Positions 27,502-35,981 of a stretch of 64,000 nucleotides of DNA are shown here, piece after piece. Each line of letters starts with the position of its first letter. The stretch's first letter is position 1. A program made the position numbers and the translations under genes. The notes below the pieces were generated by a model. That model saw only the letters and a program-made list of their open reading frames with translations. It had not been told where the DNA came from and made no database searches. This DNA is from a marine actinobacterium PHSC20C1 (GTDB taxonomy: Bacteria > Actinomycetota > Actinomycetes > Actinomycetales > Microbacteriaceae): the NCBI GenBank assembly GCA_000153145.1, contig CH672415.1:765208-829207 (forward strand), written 5' to 3'.

Positions 27502-27513
27502 ATGTAGTTACAT
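27502..27513. promoter_or_regulatory. Short AT-rich dyad upstream of DUF3145 gene
   Basis: ATGTA-GT-TACAT lies in the AT-rich 164-bp gap between the peptide transporter operon end and the DUF3145 start. It could be an operator or part of the 3' untranslated region of the operon. No other site was recognised in this gap. Confidence 0.25.
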
Positions 27514-27532
27514 TTATGCAACTTCCACCGTT

Positions 27533-28375
27533 TTAGGTGCGGTCGAGCGCCTCGGGAAGTCTGCTCCGCCACTCCTCGGGAGCCTCTGCAGCGGGAGCAG
27601 CCGGAAGGTTTCCCTTGCCGTCAGGCTCGGGAATCGCCGAAATGAGCGCACGAGTGTATGGGTGAACGGGATCGTTCCAAATGCGGTCAGAAACTCCGGA
27701 CTCTACGATCATTCCGCGGTACATAACAACGGTGCGGTCTGCAATAAGTCGAACGATTGCGAGGTCGTGCGAGATGAAGAGCAACCCCGCGCCGGCATCA
27801 AGCGCGAGTCTGCGCATCATGTCAGCAACAGATGCCTGACTCGAAGCATCCAGAGCAGAAATCGGTTCGTCCGCGACGAGGAGAGACGGGCGAGCAGCGA
27901 GAGCTCGAGCGATAGCAACACGCTGGCGCTGTCCCCCCGAAAGCTCGTGCGCGTAACGGGAGACCATTTCGGTAGGAAGTCCAACGCGGTCGAGCCACTC
28001 TTCGGGCTGCGATCCTTCGTCCCCACGTTCGACGGCGGCACGGATCCCCTCGGCGATTTGTTGACCGACTCGGATCCGCGGATTCAACGATGAGTTGGGG
28101 TCTTGGAAAACCATCTGAATAGACGTGAACTGTGCTCGGCGACGACGAACCCCTAAGAGGGGAACCTCGGAACCTCGGTAGGTGACGGAGCCCGCACGGG
28201 GTTTCTCCATACCTACGACAGCACGCGCCAAGCTGGACTTGCCACAACCGCTCTCCCCCACCAGAGCGAGAACTTCACCGGGCGCAATTGTCAGCGAAAC
28301 CTCGTCGACAGCACGCACGACACTGGCGCCGTGATATTCGATAACGAGGTCAGATACCTCGAGCAGCTCGCTCAT
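27533..28375 (-). CDS. Peptide-type ABC transporter, ATP-binding protein (DppF/OppF-like)
   Basis: This is one of two ATPases powering a peptide-type importer. The 280 residues include Walker A GESGCGKSS, Q-loop FQDPNSSLNPR, signature LSGGQRQRVAIARAL, Walker B LLVADEPISALD and switch His in FISHDLAIV, all intact. The C-terminal HPYTRALISAIPEPDGK is the oligopeptide-ABC C-terminal extension. The ATG overlaps the stop of the partner ATPase gene by 4 nt. It is the last gene of a five-gene operon. Confidence 0.92.
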   Translation of the reverse strand: MSELLEVSDLVIEYHGASVVRAVDEVSLTIAPGEVLALVGESGCGKSSLARAVVGMEKPRAGSVTYRGSEVPLLGVRRRRAQFTSIQMVFQDPNSSLNPRIRVGQQIAEGIRAAVERGDEGSQPEEWLDRVGLPTEMVSRYAHELSGGQRQRVAIARALAARPSLLVADEPISALDASSQASVADMMRRLALDAGAGLLFISHDLAIVRLIADRTVVMYRGMIVESGVSDRIWNDPVHPYTRALISAIPEPDGKGNLPAAPAAEAPEEWRSRLPEALDRT

Positions 28376-29226
28376 TGCGTTGCCTCCTGAAAGCCTTCGG
28401 CACCCGGCAACGACGAGAGAAGCTCTCGCGTGTAGGCGTGTTGCGGAGTCGAGAAGATTGCTTGGCGCGGCGCAGACTCGACAACTTCACCGTGACGCAT
28501 CACCGCGATGTCATCCGCAATTGCGCTCATGACCCCTAAGTCGTGCGTAACGAGAAGCACAGCAAGCTGACGCTCGTCAGCAAGGTCACGAAGCAAATGC
28601 AGGATGCCCGCCTGGACGGTCACGTCGAGAGCTGTCGTAGGCTCATCCGCCAACAACACAACGGGGTCGCACGCCAGAGCGATAGCAATGGCAATCCGTT
28701 GGCGCTGACCGCCAGAGAACTGATGCGGGTAGCGAGATAGCGCCTCATCGGGATTGGGAACACGAACGCGCTCAAGCAGTTCGATGGCGTGAGCACGCGC
28801 TTGCTTTGTCGAAAGCTTGAGGTGGCGCTTCACGTGATCGGTCAATTGAGTGCCGACCATCAATTGAGGGTGCAGACTCGACGACGGATCTTGGAAGATC
28901 ATCGCGATCCGGCGACCCCGGATGTCGTTCAGTTGACGATGAGACATCCCAACTAACTCCGTGTCACCGAGTCGGATGGATCCGCCAACAACCGCATTGC
29001 TCGGGAGCAACCCCAACATCGCGAGCGACGTGACAGTTTTACCGGAGCCAGACTCCCCCGCGAGACCCTGAATGCGTCCGGGGGTGAGTGAAAGGCTAAT
29101 GCCTTTGACGATCGACTTCACGTTATTACGCGAGCCGATGCCGATCGTGAGAGCGTCGACGGTCAGGACCGGTACGCCGGGCGTGCTGGCAGTATCCGTG
29201 CCCGCTGTTGTGCTGTCGTCGATCAT
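28372..29226 (-). CDS. Peptide-type ABC transporter, ATP-binding protein (DppD/OppD-like)
   Basis: This is the second ATPase of the importer, with 284 residues. Walker A is GESGSGKTV, Q-loop FQDPSSSLHPQ, signature FSGGQRQRIAIAIALA, Walker B VLLADEPTTALD and switch region VTHDLGVM. All catalytic residues are present. The C terminus HAYTRELLSSLPG is the solute-importer extension. It overlaps both neighbours by 4 nt (stop/start), showing tight co-translation. Confidence 0.92.
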   Translation of the reverse strand: MIDDSTTAGTDTASTPGVPVLTVDALTIGIGSRNNVKSIVKGISLSLTPGRIQGLAGESGSGKTVTSLAMLGLLPSNAVVGGSIRLGDTELVGMSHRQLNDIRGRRIAMIFQDPSSSLHPQLMVGTQLTDHVKRHLKLSTKQARAHAIELLERVRVPNPDEALSRYPHQFSGGQRQRIAIAIALACDPVVLLADEPTTALDVTVQAGILHLLRDLADERQLAVLLVTHDLGVMSAIADDIAVMRHGEVVESAPRQAIFSTPQHAYTRELLSSLPGAEGFQEATQ

Positions 29227-30077
29227 GAACGGGCCCCCGCTCGAGAAACTTGAGATGTCGGATCGAAGATGTCGCGCAACGAGTCACCAACAAAATTGAA
29301 CGCCATTACCACGGTGAGAATAGCGAGACCGGGGAACAAACCGATCCACCAGCTGTCGAAATTCTGGATCGCGGCCGAGATCATCGATCCCCACTCCGGC
29401 GTCGGTGGTTGAGCACCGAGTCCGAGGAAAGAAAGGCCAGAGAGCAACAGAATTGCGGTACCGACATCGAGGCTGGCGAGCACCAAGATGGGGCCGACAA
29501 CGTTGGGTGCAACATCCACGCGCAGTGTCTTGAACGGCGAGAATCCCATCAAGCGTCCCGCCATCACATAGTTCTGGGTTCGAAGCCCCAACACGATACT
29601 TCTCGTCATTCGTGCGTATTGCGGCCACGAAACAACGAACGCTGCGATCACGGCATTGAAGAGCGACGGTCCAAGAGCTGCCGCAACAACCATGGCGAGG
29701 ATAACTGTTGGGAACGCCATAACAAGGTCAGTCAATCGCATGAGAAGTTCGTCAACCCACTTGCCGAAGTAACCGGCAATTGCGCCGATCAAGGTTCCGA
29801 CCACGAGCGACATCAACACGAGCATGAGTGCAAGCGGAATAGTAACGCTCGCGCCGGTCATGAGTCGAGAGAAGATGTCACGTCCGAGAGCATCCGTGCC
29901 CATTAGCGTGTCGATACCGGGAGCCTGCAGTCGCGGTAAGTCTTGGCCTAGTGGGTCAAAGGGAACCCACAGTCGAGCAGTAAAGGCGATTCCGACCCAA
30001 ACAACGGCAATAACGGCACCGATGACGCCCAACGGCGTCACCCAGGCTGCTGGAATCTTTAGCCAACGCTTTCTCAT
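29223..30077 (-). CDS. Peptide-type ABC transporter permease (DppC/OppC-like)
   Basis: The inner-membrane subunit has 284 residues and about six helices. After the first helix (WVTPLGVIGAVIAVVWVGIA) comes the DppC motif GTDALGRDIFSRLMTGA, and the EAA-type coupling loop is MGFSPFKTLRVDVAPNVVGPI. I start at ATG 30077 (MRKRWLKIPAAWV), which overlaps the stop of the upstream permease gene by 4 nt. The frame stays open 52 codons further, but that part lies inside the neighbour and is basic and unlike the family. Confidence 0.92.
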   Translation of the reverse strand: MRKRWLKIPAAWVTPLGVIGAVIAVVWVGIAFTARLWVPFDPLGQDLPRLQAPGIDTLMGTDALGRDIFSRLMTGASVTIPLALMLVLMSLVVGTLIGAIAGYFGKWVDELLMRLTDLVMAFPTVILAMVVAAALGPSLFNAVIAAFVVSWPQYARMTRSIVLGLRTQNYVMAGRLMGFSPFKTLRVDVAPNVVGPILVLASLDVGTAILLLSGLSFLGLGAQPPTPEWGSMISAAIQNFDSWWIGLFPGLAILTVVMAFNFVGDSLRDIFDPTSQVSRAGARS

Positions 30078-31135
30078 GCGAGCCTCACCCTCGGGTCGAG
30101 TACACCGTAAAGAAGGTCGACGGCGAAGTTTATGGATAGATACACGACACCCACGACGAGTCCGACGCCCATAACGCCGGGCAGGTCGAGGCTCGTTGCA
30201 GAGTTGTACGCGTAGCTGCCGAGGCCTGGCCATGCGAAGACCGCTTCAACGAGCACTGTGCCAGAGAGCAGAGTTCCGAACGCCAGACCCACGATTGTCA
30301 GGATCGGCAGCGATGCTCCCCGCAGTACGTAGCCGAAGAGCAAGCGTGAACCGCTGAGACCCTTGGCGCGACCGGCGCGAACATAGTCAGCGTCTAAGAC
30401 TTCGAGGACTGACGTACGCACAAAGCGAGTCAAAAGACCAATGGTGAATAGCGAAAGCACAAAGACGGGAAGCATGAGGTGAGCCAATGCGTCGGTGAAG
30501 GTCACCCACTGGCCCGCCAAAAGCGAATCGACCGTATAGAAGCCCGTTACCGTCGGCGGCGGCGGAAGAACGGGCGAGAGCCGGCCAGCGCCGGGCGCAA
30601 TGCGAAGTTGCAGGAAGAAAAAGTTGAACGAGACGAGCGCCATCCAGAACGTCGGGATGCTGAGCCCGATCAACGAAAAGACGCGCACGAGCTGGTCACT
30701 GATCTTGCCGCGGCGATAGGCCGCGAGTGAACCGAGGGCCACGCCGACACCCAAGCTGACGACAATCGCGAGCAGGGCAATTTCGACTGTCGCAGGTACT
30801 GCCTTAGCGAGGTCGGATGCGACGGGCTGAGCAGTGCGCAACGAAATTCCCATGTCGCCCTGAAAGAGGCCACCAATATAGTTTGCGTACTGAACCGGAA
30901 GCGGCTGGTCGAGCCCTCGTTCTTGAATGTACGCCTCTACTGTTGCGGGATTGCTCGCCGCCCCCTCACCGAGCGCTGCAGCAATCGGATCACCTGGCAC
31001 AAGGTTCGCTAGAGCGAACGTCACTACGGTGACTCCGAAGAGGAGCAGGACTGAGGTTCCGAGGCGACGAAGCAGGTACCCGACCAGAGGTGATCTGGTC
31101 GAGTACCCGCGAGTCGCGCGGGGTGTGTTTCCCAC
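30074..31135 (-). CDS. Peptide-type ABC transporter permease (DppB/OppB-like)
   Basis: The 353-residue membrane subunit has the DppB pattern: an N-terminal helix LLLFGVTVVTFALANLVPGDPI, a periplasmic loop with GLDQPLPVQYANYIGGLFQGDMGISL, and the coupling loop ADYVRAGRAKGLSGSRLLFGYVLRGASLP. It starts with GTG, 14 nt after the binding protein gene. It pairs with the downstream DppC-like permease to form the channel. Confidence 0.92.
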   Translation of the reverse strand: MGNTPRATRGYSTRSPLVGYLLRRLGTSVLLLFGVTVVTFALANLVPGDPIAAALGEGAASNPATVEAYIQERGLDQPLPVQYANYIGGLFQGDMGISLRTAQPVASDLAKAVPATVEIALLAIVVSLGVGVALGSLAAYRRGKISDQLVRVFSLIGLSIPTFWMALVSFNFFFLQLRIAPGAGRLSPVLPPPPTVTGFYTVDSLLAGQWVTFTDALAHLMLPVFVLSLFTIGLLTRFVRTSVLEVLDADYVRAGRAKGLSGSRLLFGYVLRGASLPILTIVGLAFGTLLSGTVLVEAVFAWPGLGSYAYNSATSLDLPGVMGVGLVVGVVYLSINFAVDLLYGVLDPRVRLA

Positions 31136-31149
31136 GCTAGAGATTCTTT

Positions 31150-32712
31150 CTACTTAGCTTGCAGTTCGGCGATGTCCATCGTCCATGTGGAGTTGTAAGC
31201 AACTCCCTCAATGTACGGCGCGGTCGCAATGTTCGATCCGGGCACGATCAGCGGAACGAACGGGCCACGCTGCTGCAGAGCCTCAGCGAAGTTGCTGAAA
31301 GCAGTTTCACGTTCTTCGAAGTTCGTTGCGTTCTCGGCTGCTGCTGCCAGATTGACGACATCCGAATCCTGCTCTGCGGTCCAGCCTGCGCGGAGTCCAA
31401 CCTTCTGTCCTGCCGCGAAGGGAAGGAAGTTGGCCGAGTCAGCGTAGTCGGGACCCCAGAACCAGATGCTGAATGCTTCAGCGCCGGTTACGTAGCGGTC
31501 AATTTGAGTCGTGAACGGTGCCGGAGCAAGTTCAATAGTGATGCCAGCATCCGCGAGCTGCGACTGAATACGCTCAGCCAACGGAGTGAAGCTCACGCCG
31601 CCAACCGGGTAATCGTTCGGGTACTCGAGAGTGATGCTCTCACCGTCATAGCCGGATGCCTCAAGCGATGCCGCGGCAACGTCGAGGTCCTGCTCAACAC
31701 CGTCGGCGAGTGCACCGAGGAACGAAGGCGGGATGACGCCGGTCGCCTGCTCGGAGCCGGCCCCAGCGAGTTCAAGAAGACCCGGGTAGTCGAGGGCGTA
31801 ACGAACCGCGTTCGCGAAATCAGGGTTCGAGGTAACGCTTCCAACTTCGGAGTTTTGGTTGACCAGCAGGAAGATGGTCTGCGCTGACGCGGTCGAGAAG
31901 ACGTTAATGCCGTCACTCAGGCTTGCAACCTGGTCACCACTGAGGTCGACGGCGATTTGCGAGTCGTCGCCCTCAAGGTTGATCTTCTGCGTTGCTGCTT
32001 CAGACACGTTACGGATGACGACGCGGGTGAAGTCGATCTCTTCTTCGCCGTTGTAGTTCTCGTTCTCCGTGAGTACGACCTGCGACTCGAAGTTGATCGA
32101 GTCGAGGATGTACGGACCCGATCCTGCTGAAGTCGTGTTCAAGAACTCTTCTGCAGCGTCAGAGTCGTCGGTGGTTCCACCGTTTTCGATGACGAGCTTC
32201 GAGTTGAGAATGGCGAGCGACGGGTTCGTCATGAGTGCAGGCAACTTGAGCGACGGAGTCTCAGTGCTCAACTCGACGGTCATGTCGTCGACCTTGGTGA
32301 CGGTGATGCCACCCATGAGGAAGTTTGCCTTGCTCTCGGTCATTCCCGCTACGCGATTGAGCGAGAACACAACGTCGTCAGCAGTGATTGCCGATCCGTC
32401 GGAGAACACGCGACCGTCTTCAAGGATGAAGGTGAAGACCGTTGCGTCATCGTTCTGAGTGAACGTGGCGAGCCCCGGAACCGGGGTGGACTCGTCCGAG
32501 CCGGCGAAGTCAAGCAGCGTCTCGTAGAGAGCCTTCGAAACCATGTAGCCGGTGGGAACGTAGTTGCGGCCCGGGTCACTGGTTTCGAGTGTGAACGCGG
32601 TATCGATAACGATGCTGTCGCTTACTTCGGGTGCTGCTGCTGCGCAACCGGCGAGTGCCAGTGACGCAGTCAACCCGAATGCTGCCGCTACATAGCGGAA
32701 CTGTGTACGCAA
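31150..32712 (-). CDS. ABC transporter substrate-binding lipoprotein, family 5
   Basis: The 520-residue extracytoplasmic receptor is anchored by a lipid: a basic start, a hydrophobic stretch and the lipobox LALAGC at about residues 18-23. Family 5 (oligopeptide/nickel-type) features include GRVFSDGSAITADDVVFSLNR, SGPYILDSINFESQ and the C-terminal RGPFVPLIVPG. A TTG start is chosen because AAGGAG sits about 6 nt before it. It leads the importer operon; the substrate (peptide or other) cannot be read from sequence. The divergent Lrp-type regulator probably controls it. Confidence 0.92.
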   Translation of the reverse strand: MRTQFRYVAAAFGLTASLALAGCAAAAPEVSDSIVIDTAFTLETSDPGRNYVPTGYMVSKALYETLLDFAGSDESTPVPGLATFTQNDDATVFTFILEDGRVFSDGSAITADDVVFSLNRVAGMTESKANFLMGGITVTKVDDMTVELSTETPSLKLPALMTNPSLAILNSKLVIENGGTTDDSDAAEEFLNTTSAGSGPYILDSINFESQVVLTENENYNGEEEIDFTRVVIRNVSEAATQKINLEGDDSQIAVDLSGDQVASLSDGINVFSTASAQTIFLLVNQNSEVGSVTSNPDFANAVRYALDYPGLLELAGAGSEQATGVIPPSFLGALADGVEQDLDVAAASLEASGYDGESITLEYPNDYPVGGVSFTPLAERIQSQLADAGITIELAPAPFTTQIDRYVTGAEAFSIWFWGPDYADSANFLPFAAGQKVGLRAGWTAEQDSDVVNLAAAAENATNFEERETAFSNFAEALQQRGPFVPLIVPGSNIATAPYIEGVAYNSTWTMDIAELQAK

Positions 32713-32787
32713 AGGGAACTCCTTGGGTTATGGAACAGCCGCTGGACGGCTTTTCATGAGATTGGCATAAATCCCGCTAGTCTGTCC

Positions 32788-32818
32788 AATCAAAGGAACG
32801 ATTGTTCACACCTTGATT
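32788..32818. promoter_or_regulatory. Candidate Lrp-type operator between importer and regulator genes
   Basis: AATCAAAGG and CCTTGATT are near-perfect inverted arms 14 nt apart, in the 111-bp divergent gap between the binding-protein gene and the Lrp/AsnC gene. A smaller CAATC/GATTG dyad is nested inside. This is the size and AT-rich character of Lrp-family sites, but it is inference. Confidence 0.4.
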
Positions 32819-32823
32819 CAAAG

Positions 32824-33432
32824 ATGAGGGAGACTTCACACAATATGTCCAGCAAAGCACCTACCGGTTCGTCCACTACTGGACAATCACCGCCCGTATT
32901 GGATGAGATCAACCTGAACATATTGAGTGAGCTGCGCTATAACGGACGAATATCAATGTCTGCCCTCGCAGAGAAGGTAAACGTCTCTCGCGCGAATGTT
33001 TACTCTCGCGTCGAGCAATTGATGTCCGACGGCGTGATCACCGGATTCAGCGCCCAGATTGACCCCGCGAAGGCCGGTCTAGGCATCTGCGCTCTAGTGT
33101 TTCTCTCCGTACATCCTCAAACCTGGGCGAGTTTCCGTGATCGGATAACGAACATGACGGAAATAGAGTCCTGCCGGATCACGACGGGCGAGCACGATGC
33201 GATGCTTTTGATCCGCAGCCATGAGGTCGGAGCAATCCACGACTTTATTGTTGGCGTTCTCTCCGTGCTCCCTGAAGTGAAATCACTTGAGACAGTTCTC
33301 GTTCTCGACGAGGTATTTCAACGGCCCTACTTGTTGCCTCTGGACTTGCCGGAGCGCCCACAGGAACCCGCTCAGCTCGGACTCACGCGATTCACGCGCG
33401 CAGACCCCAACCGTGCAGGAATCAACAACTGA
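32824..33432 (+). CDS. Lrp/AsnC-family transcriptional regulator
   Basis: The protein has up to 202 residues. An N-terminal winged helix-turn-helix (DEINLNILSELRYNGRISMSALAEKVNVSRANVYSRVEQL-type) is followed by the RAM/AsnC ligand domain (IDPAKAGLGICALVFLSV, ITTGEHDAMLLIRSHEV). A proline-rich tail of about 40 residues makes it longer than usual (about 150). Both ATG 32824 and ATG 32845 are possible; GAGGGAG lies 10-14 nt before the second. It is divergent from the peptide importer, so local control by an amino acid or peptide-derived ligand is likely. Confidence 0.88.
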   Translation: MRETSHNMSSKAPTGSSTTGQSPPVLDEINLNILSELRYNGRISMSALAEKVNVSRANVYSRVEQLMSDGVITGFSAQIDPAKAGLGICALVFLSVHPQTWASFRDRITNMTEIESCRITTGEHDAMLLIRSHEVGAIHDFIVGVLSVLPEVKSLETVLVLDEVFQRPYLLPLDLPERPQEPAQLGLTRFTRADPNRAGINN

Positions 33433-33457
33433 AGTCAGCGGCAAGAATCGCACTGAG

Positions 33458-34240
33458 CTACAGAACCTGAACGCAAACGCTTTTCCCAGGGACCCCATCG
33501 AGTACGAATTCTTCAACTAGCTCAAGCCGATCGTCGGCGCGCTGCCCTAGCGTCGTACGACTATCCCCTAGTAACGTCGCGTCACTTGCAATGACGTGGT
33601 GTACGAAGTACTCGTCAAGAACGCCGTCGCGATAGCGTCCGACACAGTGCCCCGACGTCACGGTGTCCCCAAAGTAGAAGCCCCAGACAACTCCAGAATT
33701 CTCGTCAAACTCAAAGTGGGTCGGATCGGCGCTAACCGTGCTCGCCGTTGACTTCTCGAGCACGAAGGTAGTTCCATCAAGTTTGGGTTCGCTACGAAGT
33801 CGCGGATCGAGATCTGGCCACGCGATGCGACGGTCAGCCTCAATGCATTTGCTCACGTGAGAGGCCCCATCCTTCTCGAACGTCTCGTAGAGCTCAAGTT
33901 GCCCCTCTTGGTTCCACCGGATCGTGCTGTGGGCCTCACCGAGAACAACGTCGGCGCCCGACGACGGTCGGTGCGCAAAACGAATCGTCAATTCATTCCC
34001 ATCACGACGACCCACGAAACGCCCTAGGCTCACCGAGTCGCCAACGTACTCACCCCACACCATTTCGCCTTCCTGGCGGTAGCGGAACCGTGTCGGAGCG
34101 GTCGGTGAAACCGCACTACCTGAGGAGTACGTCATCACGAATTCGCGATCATTGATCGACTCGGGAACAGGGTTCATTGCTGGCTGGGGCTGAAAAACGT
34201 CATTCACGCCTTGAGTATGGGGCCGCGAGGCGCTCGGCAC
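33458..34240 (-). CDS. Protein of unknown function with tandem-duplicated beta domain
   Basis: The 260-residue protein contains two copies of one roughly 100-residue unit, at about residues 32-140 and 153-258. Shared landmarks are FVMTYSSGSAVS against FVLEKSTASTVS, TRFRYRQEGEMVWGEYVGDSV against THFEFDENSGVVWGFYFGDTV, GRFVGRRDGNEL against GHCVGRYRDGVL, and matching LELYETFEKDG and LELVEEFVLDG ends. Relatives are small single-unit beta proteins, sometimes labelled n-acetylglutamate synthase without support. No signal peptide. The start (GTG 34240, or ATG 34177 at MNPVPESIND) is undecided. It converges on the Lrp gene. Confidence 0.75.
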   Translation of the reverse strand: MPSASRPHTQGVNDVFQPQPAMNPVPESINDREFVMTYSSGSAVSPTAPTRFRYRQEGEMVWGEYVGDSVSLGRFVGRRDGNELTIRFAHRPSSGADVVLGEAHSTIRWNQEGQLELYETFEKDGASHVSKCIEADRRIAWPDLDPRLRSEPKLDGTTFVLEKSTASTVSADPTHFEFDENSGVVWGFYFGDTVTSGHCVGRYRDGVLDEYFVHHVIASDATLLGDSRTTLGQRADDRLELVEEFVLDGVPGKSVCVQVL

Positions 34241-34350
34241 GAAATCACTACTGAAGCGTCTTTTTCATCCACAGATTGTCGGTACAGGCCAGACGATTCG
34301 TACTGTCCATCGGCCAAGTTGGTGCACTTTGTCTCGCGGCTGTTGCACGC

Positions 34351-34378
34351 TTGACACGCTAATCACGGCCACTATGCG
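34351..34378 (+). promoter_or_regulatory. Probable sigma-70-type promoter of the PadR gene
   Basis: TTGACA and TATGCG are 16 bp apart, about 100 nt before the PadR start. They lie in a 240-bp gap divergent from the beta-protein gene. I saw no clear dyad that would be a PadR operator. Confidence 0.4.
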
Positions 34379-34480
34379 ATCAGAAGGAGTGGACACGCGA
34401 GCACTTTAAACGCCGCGATCATCACTGTCACTAGAGTCAAGTTGTGCATACTCAGCATTGACTTACCCGGAAGGTCTGAC

Positions 34481-35134
34481 ATGTCGATCCGCCACAGCTT
34501 GCTTTCAATATTGGCCCAGGGGCCTTGCTACGGCTATCAACTTCGAGCGGAATTTGAGAGACGCACCGGGTCGACTTGGCCCCTCAACGTTGGGCAGGTC
34601 TACAACACTCTGGATCGACTCGTGCGCGACATGCTCGTCGTTAGGGCTGTGAGCAATGGCGAGAAAGATAGTGACTCAACCGCCGTAACGTCACCTCAGC
34701 ACACTTACTACACAATTACGGAATCCGGCAGAACTGAATCTGACCAGTGGCTCTTCTCCCCTGTGGAACGGTATTCCGTCGGCCGGGATGAACTCGCGCT
34801 CAAAGTGACGATCGCCATATCTCTTCCGGGCGTTGATGCAAACGATGTAATTACGCAGCAGCGGCAGGCGACACTTGGCGCCCTCGACTCCCTCACTCTC
34901 AGTGCGCAACAGCGACCTGCAGCGTCGGACTCTGGGGAGTTTGCCCAAAATTTGGTTGCAGACTCGATGCAAGCGCACGCACAAGCTGAGTTGCGTTGGC
35001 TCGATCACGTGGAGGAGTCCCTAATCACCGCGCGTTCAGCGGGCCGTTCTCTCGCATTTCCGCTCGATACCGCCAAACCAAAGCGCGGACGGCCGGCGTT
35101 CGATTCTCGCAAGAAGGTAGCTCACGACTCATGA
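34481..35134 (+). CDS. PadR-family transcriptional regulator
   Basis: The 217-residue protein has the PadR winged helix (SIRHSLLSILAQGPCYGYQL, GQVYNTLDRLVRDMLV, YYTITESGRTESDQWL) and a helical C-terminal dimerisation domain (PF10400-like). A basic tail ends TAKPKRGRPAFDSRKK. I start at ATG 34481, 7 nt after GGAAGG; the frame opens 13 codons earlier. It overlaps the methyltransferase gene by ATGA, so it probably regulates it. Confidence 0.9.
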   Translation: MSIRHSLLSILAQGPCYGYQLRAEFERRTGSTWPLNVGQVYNTLDRLVRDMLVVRAVSNGEKDSDSTAVTSPQHTYYTITESGRTESDQWLFSPVERYSVGRDELALKVTIAISLPGVDANDVITQQRQATLGALDSLTLSAQQRPAASDSGEFAQNLVADSMQAHAQAELRWLDHVEESLITARSAGRSLAFPLDTAKPKRGRPAFDSRKKVAHDS

Positions 35135-35964
35135 CTGATGTCCCAGAGTATGTTTCTGCGAATCTGGCCAGTTGGGACGAGCGCGCGCCAGTCCACGCTA
35201 AGTCGCCCTCCTATGCGGTCGAGAAGTTCGTCAGCGACCCAGAATTTCTCAGCGGGGTTGTACGATTCGATGTGCCACTGCTCGGAGATATTTCGGGCAA
35301 GAATGGCATCCATCTGCAGTGCCATATTGGTACAGATACAATCTCTCTCGAGCGTTTAGGTGCCACAATGACGGGCCTTGATTTTTCGCCGTCAGCACTC
35401 CTCGAGGCACGGTCGCTTGCCGAGCGAACCAAGCTTCCGACCCGCTTCGTGCACGCTGAAGTTTATGACGCGCCCACGGTTCTCGCCGGTGAAGAGTTCG
35501 ATCTCGTCTACACGGGGATTGGTGCGATCTGCTGGCTGCCGAGCATCGATCGATGGGCTGAAACGGTTGCTCGACTCCTTCGAATTGGCGGGCAACTGTT
35601 TATTCGTGATGGTCATCCCATGCTGCGCGCACTCGATGACGCAAACGCTCGTGAGCTTGTCGTGCGCTACCCATACTTTGAGCAGCCGGATGCCTTGGTC
35701 TGGGATGAGCCGGGCACGTATGTTGAAACCGACCATGTTTTCACCGCCACAATCGGGCACGAATGGAATCACGGTCTCGGCGAAATGATCACCGCGCTCA
35801 TCTCCCACGGAATGCGAATTGACGGACTCGTGGAGCATGACAGCGTGCCGTGGGAAGCACTCCCTGGGCATATGACCCTCGACGACGATGGCGAATTCCG
35901 GCTAACCAGTGGCCGGGAGCGTCTGCCTCTCTCGTTCACGGTGCAAGCAACTCGCATCGCCTAG
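35131..35964 (+). CDS. Class I SAM-dependent methyltransferase
   Basis: The 277-residue enzyme starts MTDVPEYVSANLASWDERAP. The SAM-binding fold is seen in GKNGIHLQCHIGTDTISLERLGATMTGLDFSPSAL (motif I reads HLQCHIGTDT instead of the common GxGxG, as in relatives with LQCxxGxD), FDLVYTGIGAICWL and LLRIGGQLFIRDGHPM. The substrate is unknown; small molecules are typical. The start is fixed by a 4-nt overlap with the PadR stop. The true gene is shorter than the longest open frame. Confidence 0.85.
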   Translation: MTDVPEYVSANLASWDERAPVHAKSPSYAVEKFVSDPEFLSGVVRFDVPLLGDISGKNGIHLQCHIGTDTISLERLGATMTGLDFSPSALLEARSLAERTKLPTRFVHAEVYDAPTVLAGEEFDLVYTGIGAICWLPSIDRWAETVARLLRIGGQLFIRDGHPMLRALDDANARELVVRYPYFEQPDALVWDEPGTYVETDHVFTATIGHEWNHGLGEMITALISHGMRIDGLVEHDSVPWEALPGHMTLDDDGEFRLTSGRERLPLSFTVQATRIA

Positions 35965-35981
35965 CTCTTGCGCCGCACAGG

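Noticed and set aside
27359-28093. A 244-codon plus-strand open frame opposite the DppF-like gene
   Set aside because: It is antisense to a gene with complete ATPase motifs and has no recognisable domain.
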